Shown in pieces: positions 9,902 through 18,604 of a stretch of DNA of 64,000 bases. A program made the translations under genes and the position numbers. The notes beneath the pieces were generated by a model. That model ran no database searches, was not told where the DNA came from, and was given only the letters and a program-made list of their open reading frames with translations. Source of the stretch: Paracoccus methylarcula (GTDB lineage Bacteria > Pseudomonadota > Alphaproteobacteria > Rhodobacterales > Rhodobacteraceae); assembly GCF_003007735.2 (NCBI RefSeq), contig NZ_PXNQ02000002.1, positions 124,001-188,000 on the forward strand, in the 5' to 3' direction. The first letter of the stretch is position 1, and every line of letters starts with the position of its first letter.

Positions 9902-11844
9902 GAAAATCGCCGCGTGACATCCAGGAGAGCAGCCGCCGGTTGGGACGGCGGGGGCTGATGCTTGGCGGTATCCAGTTGGGCGTGGCGATGACCCTGGGGC
10001 TGCGGCTGCGTTCGATGCAGCTTGAGCAGGCCGACCAGTACCGGATGCTGTCGGATGGCAATTCGATCAAGATCCGCCTTCTGCCTCCGGCCCGTGGGCT
10101 GATCCATGACCGCAAGGGCGCATTGATCGCGGGAAACGAACAGAATTACCGCGTTACCCTGACCCGTGAAGAGGCGGGCGGTGACGTCGAATCGGTGCTG
10201 CGCCGCCTGTCGCGGCTGATCCCGATCAATGATGCGCGCATGGAAGAATTGCTGGCGGAGTTTTCCAGGCGCAGCGCGATCACCCCCATCGTGCTTGCCG
10301 ACAGGCTGAGCTGGGAACAGTTCAGCTCGATCGCGGTCAACGCGCCCGCCTTGCCCGGCGTAACCCCGGAATCGGGGCTTTCGCGGGTCTATCCGCGAAG
10401 CTTCGATCTGGCGCATGTGCTTGGCTATGTCGGGCCGGTTTCGGATTACGACCTGTCCAAGATCGAGAATCCCGACCCGGTCCTGATGCTGCCGGAATTC
10501 CAGCTTGGCAAGGTCGGCGTCGAAGCCAAGATGGAAGCCGAGCTGCGCGGCACGGCCGGTCAGCGGCGGGTCGAGGTCAACAGCGCCGGACGCGAGATGC
10601 GCGAACTCAGCCGGAAAGAGGGGCAGCAGGGCGCCACGGTGCAACTGACCATCGATGCGGGGCTGCAGAACTACGCCGCGCAGCGGATGGGCGTGGAAAG
10701 CGCCGCCGCCGTCGTGCTGGATGTCCAGACCGGGGAGGTGCTCTGCTCCTGTTCGACACCCAGTTTCGATCCGAACAAATTCGTGCGCGGCATTTCCAGC
10801 ACCGATTACCGGTCGCTGATGGAGCATGATCACCGGCCACTGGCCGACAAGACGGTCCAGGGGGTTTACCCGCCCGGTTCGACCTTCAAGCTGGTTACCT
10901 TGATGGCCGGTCTCGAAGCGGGGGTCGTCAATGGCGGTTCCAGCTTCTTCTGCCCCGGCTATGTCGAGGTGGGTGGCCGGCGCTTTCATTGCTGGCGGCG
11001 GGGCGGTCATGGCCATATGGATGCGCTGCACAGTCTCGAACAGAGTTGCGACGTCTATTATTACGAACTGGCGCAGCGTGTCGGGATCGACCGTATCGCG
11101 GAGATGGCGCGCAAGCTGGGGATCGGCGTGCGCCACGAATTGCCGATGTCGGCGGTCGCCCAGGGCATCGCGCCCGACCGCGCCTGGAAACGCGAAAGAT
11201 ATGATCAGCCATGGCAGATCGGCGACAGCCTGAACGCTTCGATCGGGCAGGGATTCGTCCTCGCATCGCCGATGCAGCTTGCGGTGATGACCGCGCGGGT
11301 CGCCTCGGGCCGGGTGATCGAGCCGCGGCTGGTGCGCGCCATCGATGGCGTGCCGCAAACCGGCGCGGAGTTTCCGGATCTGGGTTTCAACCCCCGGAAC
11401 CTGCAGCAGGTCCGGGCGGGGATGGACGCGGTCATGAATTCCGCGCGCGGCACCGCCCGCGGCGCGCGTATCATTGCCGAGGAATGGCGCATGGCGGGCA
11501 AGACCGGCACAAGCCAGGTGCGCAACATCACCGCGGCCGAACGCGCCCGCGGCGTCGTCTCGAACGAGCAGCTTCCATGGGAGCGCCGCGACCACGCGCT
11601 CTTCGTCTGTTTCGCGCCTTACGAGGCGCCCCGCTACGCCGTATCGGTCGTGGTCGAGCATGGCGGCGGCGGCTCGAAGGTCGCCGCGCCGATTGCCCGC
11701 GACATCCTGCTTTATGCGCTGGCGGGCGGGCTGCCGCCCCTGACTGCCGTGCCCGAGGAGCAACGCGCCGAGATGGAGGCCCGCCACAACGCGATGCAGC
11801 TTTATACCCCGGAGCCACCCAAGCCCGGCCGGTCCCAGGCCTGA
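9898..11844 (+). CDS. mrdA: Penicillin-binding protein 2 (elongasome transpeptidase)
   Basis: This 648-residue class B PBP is anchored by one N-terminal membrane segment (LMLGGIQLGVAMTLGL). The active-site SxxK is STFK within GVYPPGSTFKLVTLMAG. The second motif is SCD in LEQSCDVYYYELAQ, and the third is KTG in MAGKTGTSQV. It crosslinks peptidoglycan during side-wall growth together with RodA. The start at 9898 overlaps the mreD stop (ATGA). Upstream in-frame codons lie inside mreD and are rejected. Confidence 0.96.
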   Translation: MRKSPRDIQESSRRLGRRGLMLGGIQLGVAMTLGLRLRSMQLEQADQYRMLSDGNSIKIRLLPPARGLIHDRKGALIAGNEQNYRVTLTREEAGGDVESVLRRLSRLIPINDARMEELLAEFSRRSAITPIVLADRLSWEQFSSIAVNAPALPGVTPESGLSRVYPRSFDLAHVLGYVGPVSDYDLSKIENPDPVLMLPEFQLGKVGVEAKMEAELRGTAGQRRVEVNSAGREMRELSRKEGQQGATVQLTIDAGLQNYAAQRMGVESAAAVVLDVQTGEVLCSCSTPSFDPNKFVRGISSTDYRSLMEHDHRPLADKTVQGVYPPGSTFKLVTLMAGLEAGVVNGGSSFFCPGYVEVGGRRFHCWRRGGHGHMDALHSLEQSCDVYYYELAQRVGIDRIAEMARKLGIGVRHELPMSAVAQGIAPDRAWKRERYDQPWQIGDSLNASIGQGFVLASPMQLAVMTARVASGRVIEPRLVRAIDGVPQTGAEFPDLGFNPRNLQQVRAGMDAVMNSARGTARGARIIAEEWRMAGKTGTSQVRNITAAERARGVVSNEQLPWERRDHALFVCFAPYEAPRYAVSVVVEHGGGGSKVAAPIARDILLYALAGGLPPLTAVPEEQRAEMEARHNAMQLYTPEPPKPGRSQA

Positions 11845-11856
11845 GAGGCGAAGAGC

Positions 11857-12996
11857 ATGGCTTATCTCGATTACCAGGTCGCGCAGACACCCACCGGCTG
11901 GCGGAAGATCCTGTATCTGAACTGGCCGCTGGTCTTTCTGCTATCGGCTGTCGCCTGCTACGGCTTCGTCATGCTGTATTCGGTGGCTGGCGGGAATGCC
12001 GAGGCATGGGCCGAGCCGCAGATGTATCGCTTCATCATCGGGCTGATCGCGATGATCTCGCTTGCATTCGTGCCGATGTGGTTCTGGCGCGGGGTGTCGG
12101 CATTCAGCTATGTGCTGTGCCTGCTGCTGCTGGTCGCGGTCGAGCTGATCGGCGATGTCGGCATGGGGGCACAGCGCTGGATCGATATCGGCCCGGTCCA
12201 GATCCAGCCCTCGGAATTGATGAAGATCGCCCTCGTGCTGGTACTGGCGGCCTATTACGACTGGCTCGATCCCAGGAGGATCTCGCATCCGCTCTGGGTC
12301 CTGATCCCGGTGATCCTGATCCTGACCCCGACCGGGCTGGTTCTGATGCAGCCCGATCTCGGAACCTCGATCATGCTGATTGCCGGAGGGGCGATCGTGA
12401 TGTTCGCGGCCGGGGTGTCGCTGTGGTATTTCGGTGCCGTGATCCTGCTGGCGGTAGCGCTTGTCACGACGGTGCTGGAAAGCCGCGGCACCGAGTGGCA
12501 GTTGCTCAAGGATTACCAGTTCCGGCGGATCGATACCTTCCTGGATCCTTCCGTCGATCCCCTTGGGGCGGGCTACAATATCACGCAGGCGCAGATCGCC
12601 CTGGGCTCGGGTGGCTGGTCGGGCAGGGGCTTCATGCAGGGCACGCAATCGCGGCTGAACTTCCTGCCCGAGAAACACACGGATTTCATCTTCACCGTTC
12701 TGGCCGAGGAATTCGGTTTCATCGGGGCCGGTTCGCTGCTGGTGCTCTATACGCTGATCATCGGCTTCTGCCTGTTCTCGGCGCTTGGCAATCGCGACCG
12801 TTTCGGTTCGCTGCTGACCATCGGCATCGGCGGTACCTTCTTCGTCTATTTCGCGATCAACATGGGCATGGTCATGGGCATGCTGCCGGTGGTCGGCTCG
12901 CCCCTGCCTCTGGTCAGCTATGGCGGGACCGCTATGATGATCCTGATGATGGGATTCGGCATGGTCCAGTCCGCGCATGTCCACAGACCGAGGTAA
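11857..12996 (+). CDS. mrdB: Rod shape-determining glycosyltransferase RodA
   Basis: This 379-residue SEDS-family protein has about ten membrane segments. Family blocks visible are GAQRWIDIGPVQIQPSELMKI, split across the middle, TGLVLMQPDLGTS and FLPEKHTDFIFTVLAEEFGF. The C-terminal LPLVSYGGTAMM is typical. RodA polymerises glycan strands and works as a pair with PBP2, encoded 12 bases upstream. It is the last of the five elongasome genes. Confidence 0.95.
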   Translation: MAYLDYQVAQTPTGWRKILYLNWPLVFLLSAVACYGFVMLYSVAGGNAEAWAEPQMYRFIIGLIAMISLAFVPMWFWRGVSAFSYVLCLLLLVAVELIGDVGMGAQRWIDIGPVQIQPSELMKIALVLVLAAYYDWLDPRRISHPLWVLIPVILILTPTGLVLMQPDLGTSIMLIAGGAIVMFAAGVSLWYFGAVILLAVALVTTVLESRGTEWQLLKDYQFRRIDTFLDPSVDPLGAGYNITQAQIALGSGGWSGRGFMQGTQSRLNFLPEKHTDFIFTVLAEEFGFIGAGSLLVLYTLIIGFCLFSALGNRDRFGSLLTIGIGGTFFVYFAINMGMVMGMLPVVGSPLPLVSYGGTAMMILMMGFGMVQSAHVHRPR

Positions 12997-13000
12997 GCAG

Positions 13001-13909
13001 ATGCAAGTCCTGTTCGCCGCGCCCGCATCCATGTGGGAGGAATGGTCGGAACCCCTTGTCGCGGCCTGCCCCGAGATGCGATTGTCGCGCGACGGCGATC
13101 CGGCCGGATTCGATGCGATCATCTATGCGCCGGGCGGCGAGATCGAGGACCTGTCCCCCTATCGCAACGCCCGCCTTGTCCAGAGCCTCTGGGCCGGGGT
13201 CGAGCGCATCGTCGGCAATCCCACTCTGACACAGCCCCTGGCGCGCATGGTCGATCCGGGGCTGGCGCGGGGCATGGCGGAATATTGCACCGGCTGGACG
13301 ATGCGCGGGCATCTGGAGATGGACCGCTATGCGCAGGACGGAACCTGGCGCAATGGCCAGATCCCGCCCCTGGCACCGGAGCGCCACGTAACCATCCTGG
13401 GCATGGGAGAGCTTGGCCGCGCCACCGCCGGGATGCTTTCTGGGATTGGCTTTTCCGTGACTGGCTGGAGCGCGTCGGGAAGACCGGTCGAGGGGATCGA
13501 GACCCTCGGCGCCACTGATCTGGACCGGGCCCTGGAGCGGGCCGAAATCCTCGTGACCCTGTTGCCCGACACGGCGGCGACGCGCGGTCTGATGGATGCC
13601 GACCGGCTTGCCCGCCTGCCGAAAGGCGCTTGGCTCATCAATCCCGGCAGGGGAACCCTGCTCGATGACGACGCATTGATCGGATCGCTCGATGCCGGGC
13701 ATCTGGGACATGCCGTGCTGGATGTGTTCCGGACCGAGCCTCTGCCTGCCGATCATCCCTTCTGGAGCCATCCCCGGATCACCGTCACGCCACATATCGC
13801 CGCCGACACCCGCCCCGAGACCGCTTCCCTCGTGGTGGCCGAGAATTTGCGCCGCGCCATGTCCGGGCGCCCGATCCTGAATCTCGTGGATCGCGAGAAA
13901 GGTTACTGA
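13001..13909 (+). CDS. ghrA: Glyoxylate/hydroxypyruvate reductase A-like dehydrogenase
   Basis: This 302-residue protein is a D-2-hydroxyacid dehydrogenase of the GhrA type. The NAD(P)-binding motif is ILGMGELGRATAGML. The catalytic arginine region is LINPGRGTLLDDDAL, and the histidine is in VTPHIAADTRPET. Such enzymes reduce glyoxylate and hydroxypyruvate in the cytoplasm. The start at 13001 is preferred over an overlapping ATG at 12977 because GAGG lies before it and the family begins there. It directly follows rodA and is probably co-transcribed, although its function is unrelated. Dispersed repeat copy 2 gives it a terminator-like hairpin. Confidence 0.85.
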   Translation: MQVLFAAPASMWEEWSEPLVAACPEMRLSRDGDPAGFDAIIYAPGGEIEDLSPYRNARLVQSLWAGVERIVGNPTLTQPLARMVDPGLARGMAEYCTGWTMRGHLEMDRYAQDGTWRNGQIPPLAPERHVTILGMGELGRATAGMLSGIGFSVTGWSASGRPVEGIETLGATDLDRALERAEILVTLLPDTAATRGLMDADRLARLPKGAWLINPGRGTLLDDDALIGSLDAGHLGHAVLDVFRTEPLPADHPFWSHPRITVTPHIAADTRPETASLVVAENLRRAMSGRPILNLVDREKGY

Positions 13910-13914
13910 GCCCC

Positions 13915-13976
13915 GTTCTTCTTCACGCCAATATCCCGGGGGGAGTCCGCAGGACGGGGGGCAGCGCCCCCCTTTT
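13915..13976 (+). repeat. Dispersed intergenic repeat, copy 2, with terminator hairpin
   Basis: CTTCTTCACG and CCAATATCCC are followed by GGGGGGC at 13956-13962 and GCCCCCC at 13966-13972, then TTTT. In this orientation it sits 5 bases behind the ghrA stop and looks like an intrinsic terminator. On the other strand it also supplies the last codons and stop of the DUF2062 gene. Confidence 0.78.
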
Positions 13977-14624
13977 CATTGCTCCCGGTGACGGCCATGC
14001 CCTGCGCAAGGCTGTTGGCCCGCACGCGCGCGATCCGTTCGGCCATCTTCTTTTCCCGGCGCGGTGATAGGCGCGGATCACCGGAACGGTCAGGTAATGC
14101 GCGGCGATGCTCACGGCAAGCCCGATGAGGACCCCGCCGACGACATAGGGCCAATAGACCTGGTAAAGAAAATTGCCCAGATATTGCCAATGGACCTCCG
14201 CCGGGCCGAAGAGGGACCGGATATTATGCCAGAGCTCGGCGCTGGCCTGGGCGAATTCCCCGAAGATGAGCTGCGGCGACAGGTGGCCGCCAAGCCCCAG
14301 GATCTGGCGGCCGAGGCTGACGGACAGGACCGCGATGAAGGGGAAGGTGAGCGGGTTGCCGATGAAGGTCGCGAGAAGCGCGGCAAGGATATTGCCGCCG
14401 ATCAGCCATGCGATCGCTGCCGCGCTTGCGAAATGCAGGCCGAAAAGCGGCGTGAAGGACACGAAGACGCCCGCCGCCACCCCGCGCCCGATGCGATGGG
14501 GATGATCGGGCAGGCGGCGCAGGCGGTGCAGCACATAGGTCCCCGCCCGGCGCCAGCCGCCGCGAGGATAGAACATGTCGCTGGCCATCTGGCCGTAACT
14601 GCGCGGTTTGCGGCGTTTGAACAC
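13923..14624 (-). CDS. DUF2062 membrane protein, apparent frameshift near the 3' end
   Basis: The first about 190 residues match DUF2062 proteins of Rhodobacteraceae: MFYPRGGW, HRIGRGVAAGVFVSFTPLFG, GNILAALLATFIGNPLTFPF and a final membrane segment before PVIRAYH. The function of the family is not established. From about 14057-14064 the frame changes into proline/arginine-rich residues of no family character. The alternative frame continues RREKKMAERIARVRANS, which is the expected basic tail, and would end at 13903. One missing base explains this. Both frames end inside the dispersed repeat. I cannot tell a real mutation from a sequencing error. Confidence 0.75.
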   Translation of the reverse strand: MFKRRKPRSYGQMASDMFYPRGGWRRAGTYVLHRLRRLPDHPHRIGRGVAAGVFVSFTPLFGLHFASAAAIAWLIGGNILAALLATFIGNPLTFPFIAVLSVSLGRQILGLGGHLSPQLIFGEFAQASAELWHNIRSLFGPAEVHWQYLGNFLYQVYWPYVVGGVLIGLAVSIAAHYLTVPVIRAYHRAGKRRWPNGSRACGPTALRRAWPSPGAMKRGALPPVLRTPPGILA

Positions 14625-14691
14625 CTTGCCTTCCGATCCCTGCCTTCGTCTCTGCCTCGCCCCGCCTTATAGGGAAACCGTGACGGATATC

Positions 14692-16806
14692 TTACGGTTT
14701 CAGCGCCGGGTCGCGGATACGAGCCACCTGGGCCACGTCGCTCTCGGCCTCCAATGCGGTCAGCAGCGCGTGCAGATGCTCGTAGTGACGCAACTCGACC
14801 TCGATCGCGATGCGGTAGAAATCCGGCTTGCGGTCGAGGAACTCGAGATCCGAGATATTCGCTCCATGCTGCCCGATCAAGGTGCAGATGCGGCCAAGGA
14901 TGCCGGCATCATGTCGGATGGTCAGGTGCAGCATGGTCGAATAGGCGGGCGGATGGCGCCCCTCGCGCCAGCGCAGATCGACCCAACGGTCCAGGTTGTC
15001 CTCGAACTCGGCAAGCACCGGGCAGTCAATCGCGTGGATCACCACCCCGCGGCCCCGATAGGTGATCCCGACGATCCGTTCGCCGGGCAGGGGGCTGCAA
15101 CAGGGGGCGCGGGTGAAATTCTGATCGGCGTCCAGTCCCGCGATGGGGCGGCGCCCGTCCAGCTCGTCCGAAGTGTCGGCAAGATCGGGATAGAGAACCT
15201 CGAGCACCTCCTTGGCGGAGTTCTCGGCGCTGCCGATCCGGGCCAGAAGCTCTTCGGCATTGTCCAGCCCCATCTGCTTGGCCGCGATCAGCAATGCCTT
15301 GTCGGTGGGCTTGCGGCCGACATGCTCGAAGCTGACCCGCACCAATTCGCGCCCCAAGCGCATGAAACGGTCGCGATCCTCCTGCCGCAGCGAGCGCCGG
15401 ATGGCGGCCTTGGCGCGGCCCGTCACCACCACGTCCAGCCATGTCGCCTGCGGACGCTGCCCCGAGGCGGCGATGATCTCGACCGATTGTCCGTTCTTGA
15501 GCCGCGTCCAGAGCGGCACGCGGATGCCATCGACCTTCGCGCCGACACAGGAATGGCCCAGCCTGGTATGGATCGCATAGGCGAAATCGATCGGCGTCGC
15601 GCCGCGCGGCAACTGGATCACGTCGCCTTTCGGGGAAAAGCAGAAGACCTGGTCCTGATACATCTCGAGTTTGACATTCTCGAGGAAATCGTCGTGATCC
15701 TCGCCCTGGAAATGATCGGTCAGGGTCTCGATCCATTCGGCGGGATCGGCGGCGAAAGGGTTCTTGGCCCGGACCCCGTCGCGATAGGCCCAATGCGCGG
15801 CAACGCCCGCCTCGGCGACCTCATGCATCTGGCGGGTGCGGATCTGGACCTCGACCCGCTTGCCGTCGCGGCCCGAAACCGTGGTGTGGATCGAACGGTA
15901 ACCATTCGATTTCGGCTGACTGATATAGTCCTTGAACCGTCCCGGCACCGCCCGCCAGCGGTGATGGATGAGCCCGAGGGCGCGGTAGCAATCGCCCTCG
16001 TTGCGGGTGATGATCCGGAAACCGTAGATATCCGAGAGGCGCGAGAAGGCGAGCTGCTTTTCCTGCATCTTGCGCCAGACCGAAAAGGGCTTTTTCGCGC
16101 GCCCGAAGACATCCGCCTCCAACCCCTCGCGTTCCAGCTCGGTGCGGATATCGGCGGTGATCTGGCTGATGACATCGCCGGATTCGCGCTGCAGGCTGAC
16201 GAAACGGCGGATGATCGAGTTGCGGGCCTCGGGATTGATGACCTTGAAGGCCAGATCCTCCAGCTCTTCGCGCATCCATTGCATCCCCATGCGCCCGGCC
16301 AGCGGCGCATAGATATCCATCGTCTCGCGCGCCTTCTGAAGCTGCTTTTCAGGCTTCATCGAGCGGATCGTGCGCATATTGTGCAGCCGGTCGGCCAGCT
16401 TGACCAGGATCACCCGAAGATCGCGCGACATGGCCATGAAAAGCTTGCGGAAATTTTCCGCCTGCTTGGATTGGGTCGAACTGAGTTGCAGATTGGTCAG
16501 CTTGGTCACGCCATCGACCAGCTCGGCAATCTCGTGGCCGAACATCGCCTCGACCTCGGGCATGGTCGAGCGCGTATCCTCAACCGTGTCATGGAGCAGG
16601 GCGGTGGCGATGGTCGCATCGTCCAGCCGCATCTCGGTCAGGATGGCGGCGACGGCGATGGGATGGGTGAAATAAGGCTCGCCCGATTGGCGAAACTGCC
16701 CCTCATGCATCCGCATGCCATATTCATAGGCATCGCGGATCAGCCCCAGGTTGCTGCGCGGGTTGTAATTGCGGATCAGCGCAATGAGGTCTTCGACGTC
16801 GATCAT
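14692..16806 (-). CDS. Bifunctional (p)ppGpp synthetase/hydrolase (RSH)
   Basis: This 704-residue protein has the complete RSH order. The HD hydrolase domain has H48 (FTHPI) and H72-D73 (LLHDTVEDT). The synthetase domain has RLSDIYGFRIITRNEGDCY and FKDYISQPKSNGYRSIHTTV. The TGS domain starts at VFCFSPKGDVIQLPRGATP. A zinc-finger-like region contains APCCSP, and a C-terminal ACT domain follows. Both catalytic halves look intact, so it should make and destroy the stringent-response alarmone, as the single RSH enzyme of most alphaproteobacteria does. It lies behind rpoZ on the same strand, an order common in proteobacteria. Confidence 0.95.
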   Translation of the reverse strand: MIDVEDLIALIRNYNPRSNLGLIRDAYEYGMRMHEGQFRQSGEPYFTHPIAVAAILTEMRLDDATIATALLHDTVEDTRSTMPEVEAMFGHEIAELVDGVTKLTNLQLSSTQSKQAENFRKLFMAMSRDLRVILVKLADRLHNMRTIRSMKPEKQLQKARETMDIYAPLAGRMGMQWMREELEDLAFKVINPEARNSIIRRFVSLQRESGDVISQITADIRTELEREGLEADVFGRAKKPFSVWRKMQEKQLAFSRLSDIYGFRIITRNEGDCYRALGLIHHRWRAVPGRFKDYISQPKSNGYRSIHTTVSGRDGKRVEVQIRTRQMHEVAEAGVAAHWAYRDGVRAKNPFAADPAEWIETLTDHFQGEDHDDFLENVKLEMYQDQVFCFSPKGDVIQLPRGATPIDFAYAIHTRLGHSCVGAKVDGIRVPLWTRLKNGQSVEIIAASGQRPQATWLDVVVTGRAKAAIRRSLRQEDRDRFMRLGRELVRVSFEHVGRKPTDKALLIAAKQMGLDNAEELLARIGSAENSAKEVLEVLYPDLADTSDELDGRRPIAGLDADQNFTRAPCCSPLPGERIVGITYRGRGVVIHAIDCPVLAEFEDNLDRWVDLRWREGRHPPAYSTMLHLTIRHDAGILGRICTLIGQHGANISDLEFLDRKPDFYRIAIEVELRHYEHLHALLTALEAESDVAQVARIRDPALKP

Positions 16807-16834
16807 ACTTGACGAAGACCCCCGTAAAAACCGA

Positions 16835-17191
16835 TCAGCTGCGCTGGCTGGCTTCCAGCATCATGCGCAGCATGCGCTCTTCGGATTCCTCGTCGGCGGG
16901 CTTGGGGCGATCGACCTCGGCCCCCAGGAGCAACGCCATCGCGTCTTCCTCGGGCTCGTCAACCTCGATCTGGGTCTGGCTGGCCTCGATCATCCGCTCG
17001 CGCAGATCGTCCACAGGCTGGGTCTCGTCGGCGATTTCACGCAGCGAGACAACGGGGTTCTTGTCATTGTCGCGATCAACCGTGGGCGCGCTGCCCGCCG
17101 CAATCTCTCGCGCGCGATGCGAGGCCAGCATCACCAGATCAAAACGATTGGGAACCTTGTCGACGCAGTCTTCGACCGTTACGCGGGCCAT
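16835..17191 (-). CDS. rpoZ: RNA polymerase omega subunit
   Basis: This 118-residue protein begins [30 protein letters not shown], a clear omega signature split by no gaps. The C terminus is acidic and longer than the E. coli protein, as in other Rhodobacteraceae. Omega stabilises beta-prime and forms part of a ppGpp site, which fits its place directly before the RSH gene (28 bases). AGGTGAAG precedes the start. Confidence 0.95.
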   Translation of the reverse strand: MARVTVEDCVDKVPNRFDLVMLASHRAREIAAGSAPTVDRDNDKNPVVSLREIADETQPVDDLRERMIEASQTQIEVDEPEEDAMALLLGAEVDRPKPADEESEERMLRMMLEASQRS

Positions 17192-17262
17192 TCTTCACCT
17201 GTAGAGTTGCGAATCGGAATTCTGGAACGAAACAGGATAACTGGAGATCATCATGGGAAATG

Positions 17263-17862
17263 TCAAGGTAATACCGGCATTTCCCGCATCGCGAAGGGGG
17301 TCATTCCCCGGGTCGCCCTGTCCGGGAGAGCGGCCAGCATCTGCGCGACGCTCTGCCCGGTGAGCGGATGGATCCAATCCGCCGCGATTTCGGCCAGGGG
17401 AGCCAGGACAAAGCCGCGATCCTGCAGCCTCGGATGCGGCAGGATCAGGGTTTCGGGCGTGTCGGTCAACTGGCGTGCGGGAGGAAGAGCCATCCAGTGC
17501 TGTTGGGTTTCCCGGTCCGGCAGGACAAGATCGCCATATCCGATCAGGTCGAGATCCAGCACCCGCGAAGACCAGCGCCCGGTCCCGCGATCCCGGCCGA
17601 AATCCGCCTCGATGTCATGCAGCAGGGCCAGCAGTTCCGGCGCCGGCAATGCCGTACGCAGGGTCAGGGCCGCGTTCACATAATCGGGACCGGAGCCGGC
17701 CGGCATTGCGGGAGTTCTCCAAAAACGGCTAAACGTGGTTATTGTAGTATTCTGGTTTTCGTGCAGAATGCTCGCCGCCGAGCGAAGCGTTTCACCCACG
17801 TCAGCAGCGGCAGAGGGCAGGTTTGCGCCCAAGGCGATTAGTGCGAGTTTATTTTGGATCAT
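17263..17862 (-). CDS. folK: 2-amino-4-hydroxy-6-hydroxymethyldihydropteridine pyrophosphokinase
   Basis: This 199-residue HPPK of the folate pathway transfers pyrophosphate from ATP to the pterin. Family blocks are IALGANLPSAAADV near the start, GPDYVNAALTLRT, and GRWSSRVLDLDLIGYGDL, which holds the metal-binding aspartates. The C-terminal LPHPRLQDRGFVLAPL is also typical. It lies 71 bases upstream of rpoZ on the same strand. It is divergent from the NYN-domain gene. Confidence 0.93.
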   Translation of the reverse strand: MIQNKLALIALGANLPSAAADVGETLRSAASILHENQNTTITTFSRFWRTPAMPAGSGPDYVNAALTLRTALPAPELLALLHDIEADFGRDRGTGRWSSRVLDLDLIGYGDLVLPDRETQQHWMALPPARQLTDTPETLILPHPRLQDRGFVLAPLAEIAADWIHPLTGQSVAQMLAALPDRATRGMTPFAMREMPVLP

Positions 17863-17978
17863 GTGAACCTGCTGAAAAACTCAAGTCGTAGGATCGCGAC
17901 GGTTCGCTTGCCAGGGCATTTCTCTGGCCGGCAGCTTTCGCCGATTCACTCAGTAACGTCTCATTGAAGGCAATTGGA

Positions 17979-18539
17979 ATGTTTTACAAAGACGACAGGT
18001 TGGCGATTTTCATCGATGGGGCCAATCTTTATGCAGCAGCCAAATCCTTGGGTTTCGACATAGATTACAAGCTTCTGCGTCAAGAGTTCGACCGTCGCGG
18101 CAAGTTGATGCGCGCCTATTATTACACGGCACTCATCGAAGGAGAGGAATATTCCCCCATTCGCCCCCTCGTCGATTGGCTCCATTACAACGGATATTGC
18201 GTCGTAACCAAACCCGCGAAGGAATATACCGATAGCATGGGGCGCCGCAAGGTCAAGGGCAACATGGATATAGAGTTGACGGTCAATGCCATGGAATTGG
18301 CGCCGCGTCTCGATCATGCCGTGCTGTTTTCGGGCGACGGGGATTTCCGCCCGCTGATCGAAGCCCTGCAACGCCGTGGGGTGCGGGTTTCGGTGGTTTC
18401 TACGATTCGATCCCAACCCCCCATGATTGCAGATGAATTGCGCCGCCAGGCCGATAATTTCATCGAGCTTGACGCGTTGCGTGACATCATTGGCCGCCCT
18501 CCGCGCGAGATGACGCAGCAAACCCAGGACGAGGACTGA
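17979..18539 (+). CDS. NYN (PIN-like) domain protein, LabA/DUF88 family
   Basis: This 186-residue soluble protein has the NYN domain. The acidic residues expected in a PIN-like metal site are in IFIDGANLYAA (D13), KGNMDIELTVNA and LFSGDGDFRPLIEAL. Members are thought to be RNases, but substrates are mostly unknown. The ATG at 17979 has GAAGG about eight bases upstream. A TTG at 17964 is a weaker candidate. It is divergent from folK, an arrangement I recall as common in Rhodobacteraceae, and may be co-transcribed with the transporter gene downstream. Confidence 0.85.
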   Translation: MFYKDDRLAIFIDGANLYAAAKSLGFDIDYKLLRQEFDRRGKLMRAYYYTALIEGEEYSPIRPLVDWLHYNGYCVVTKPAKEYTDSMGRRKVKGNMDIELTVNAMELAPRLDHAVLFSGDGDFRPLIEALQRRGVRVSVVSTIRSQPPMIADELRRQADNFIELDALRDIIGRPPREMTQQTQDED

Positions 18540-18604
18540 GCGCGCCGGTCGCAGAAGCCGCCGCCTCGGGACGGTGGAGGGCGCTGGCACTGCTGAGCGC
18601 AGGC

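Noticed and set aside
9811..11787. Open frame of 658 codons on the minus strand
   Set aside because: It is antisense to mrdA, within a well-defined operon.
14608..16812. Open frame of 734 codons on the plus strand
   Set aside because: It mirrors the RSH gene. No domain or motif is recognisable.
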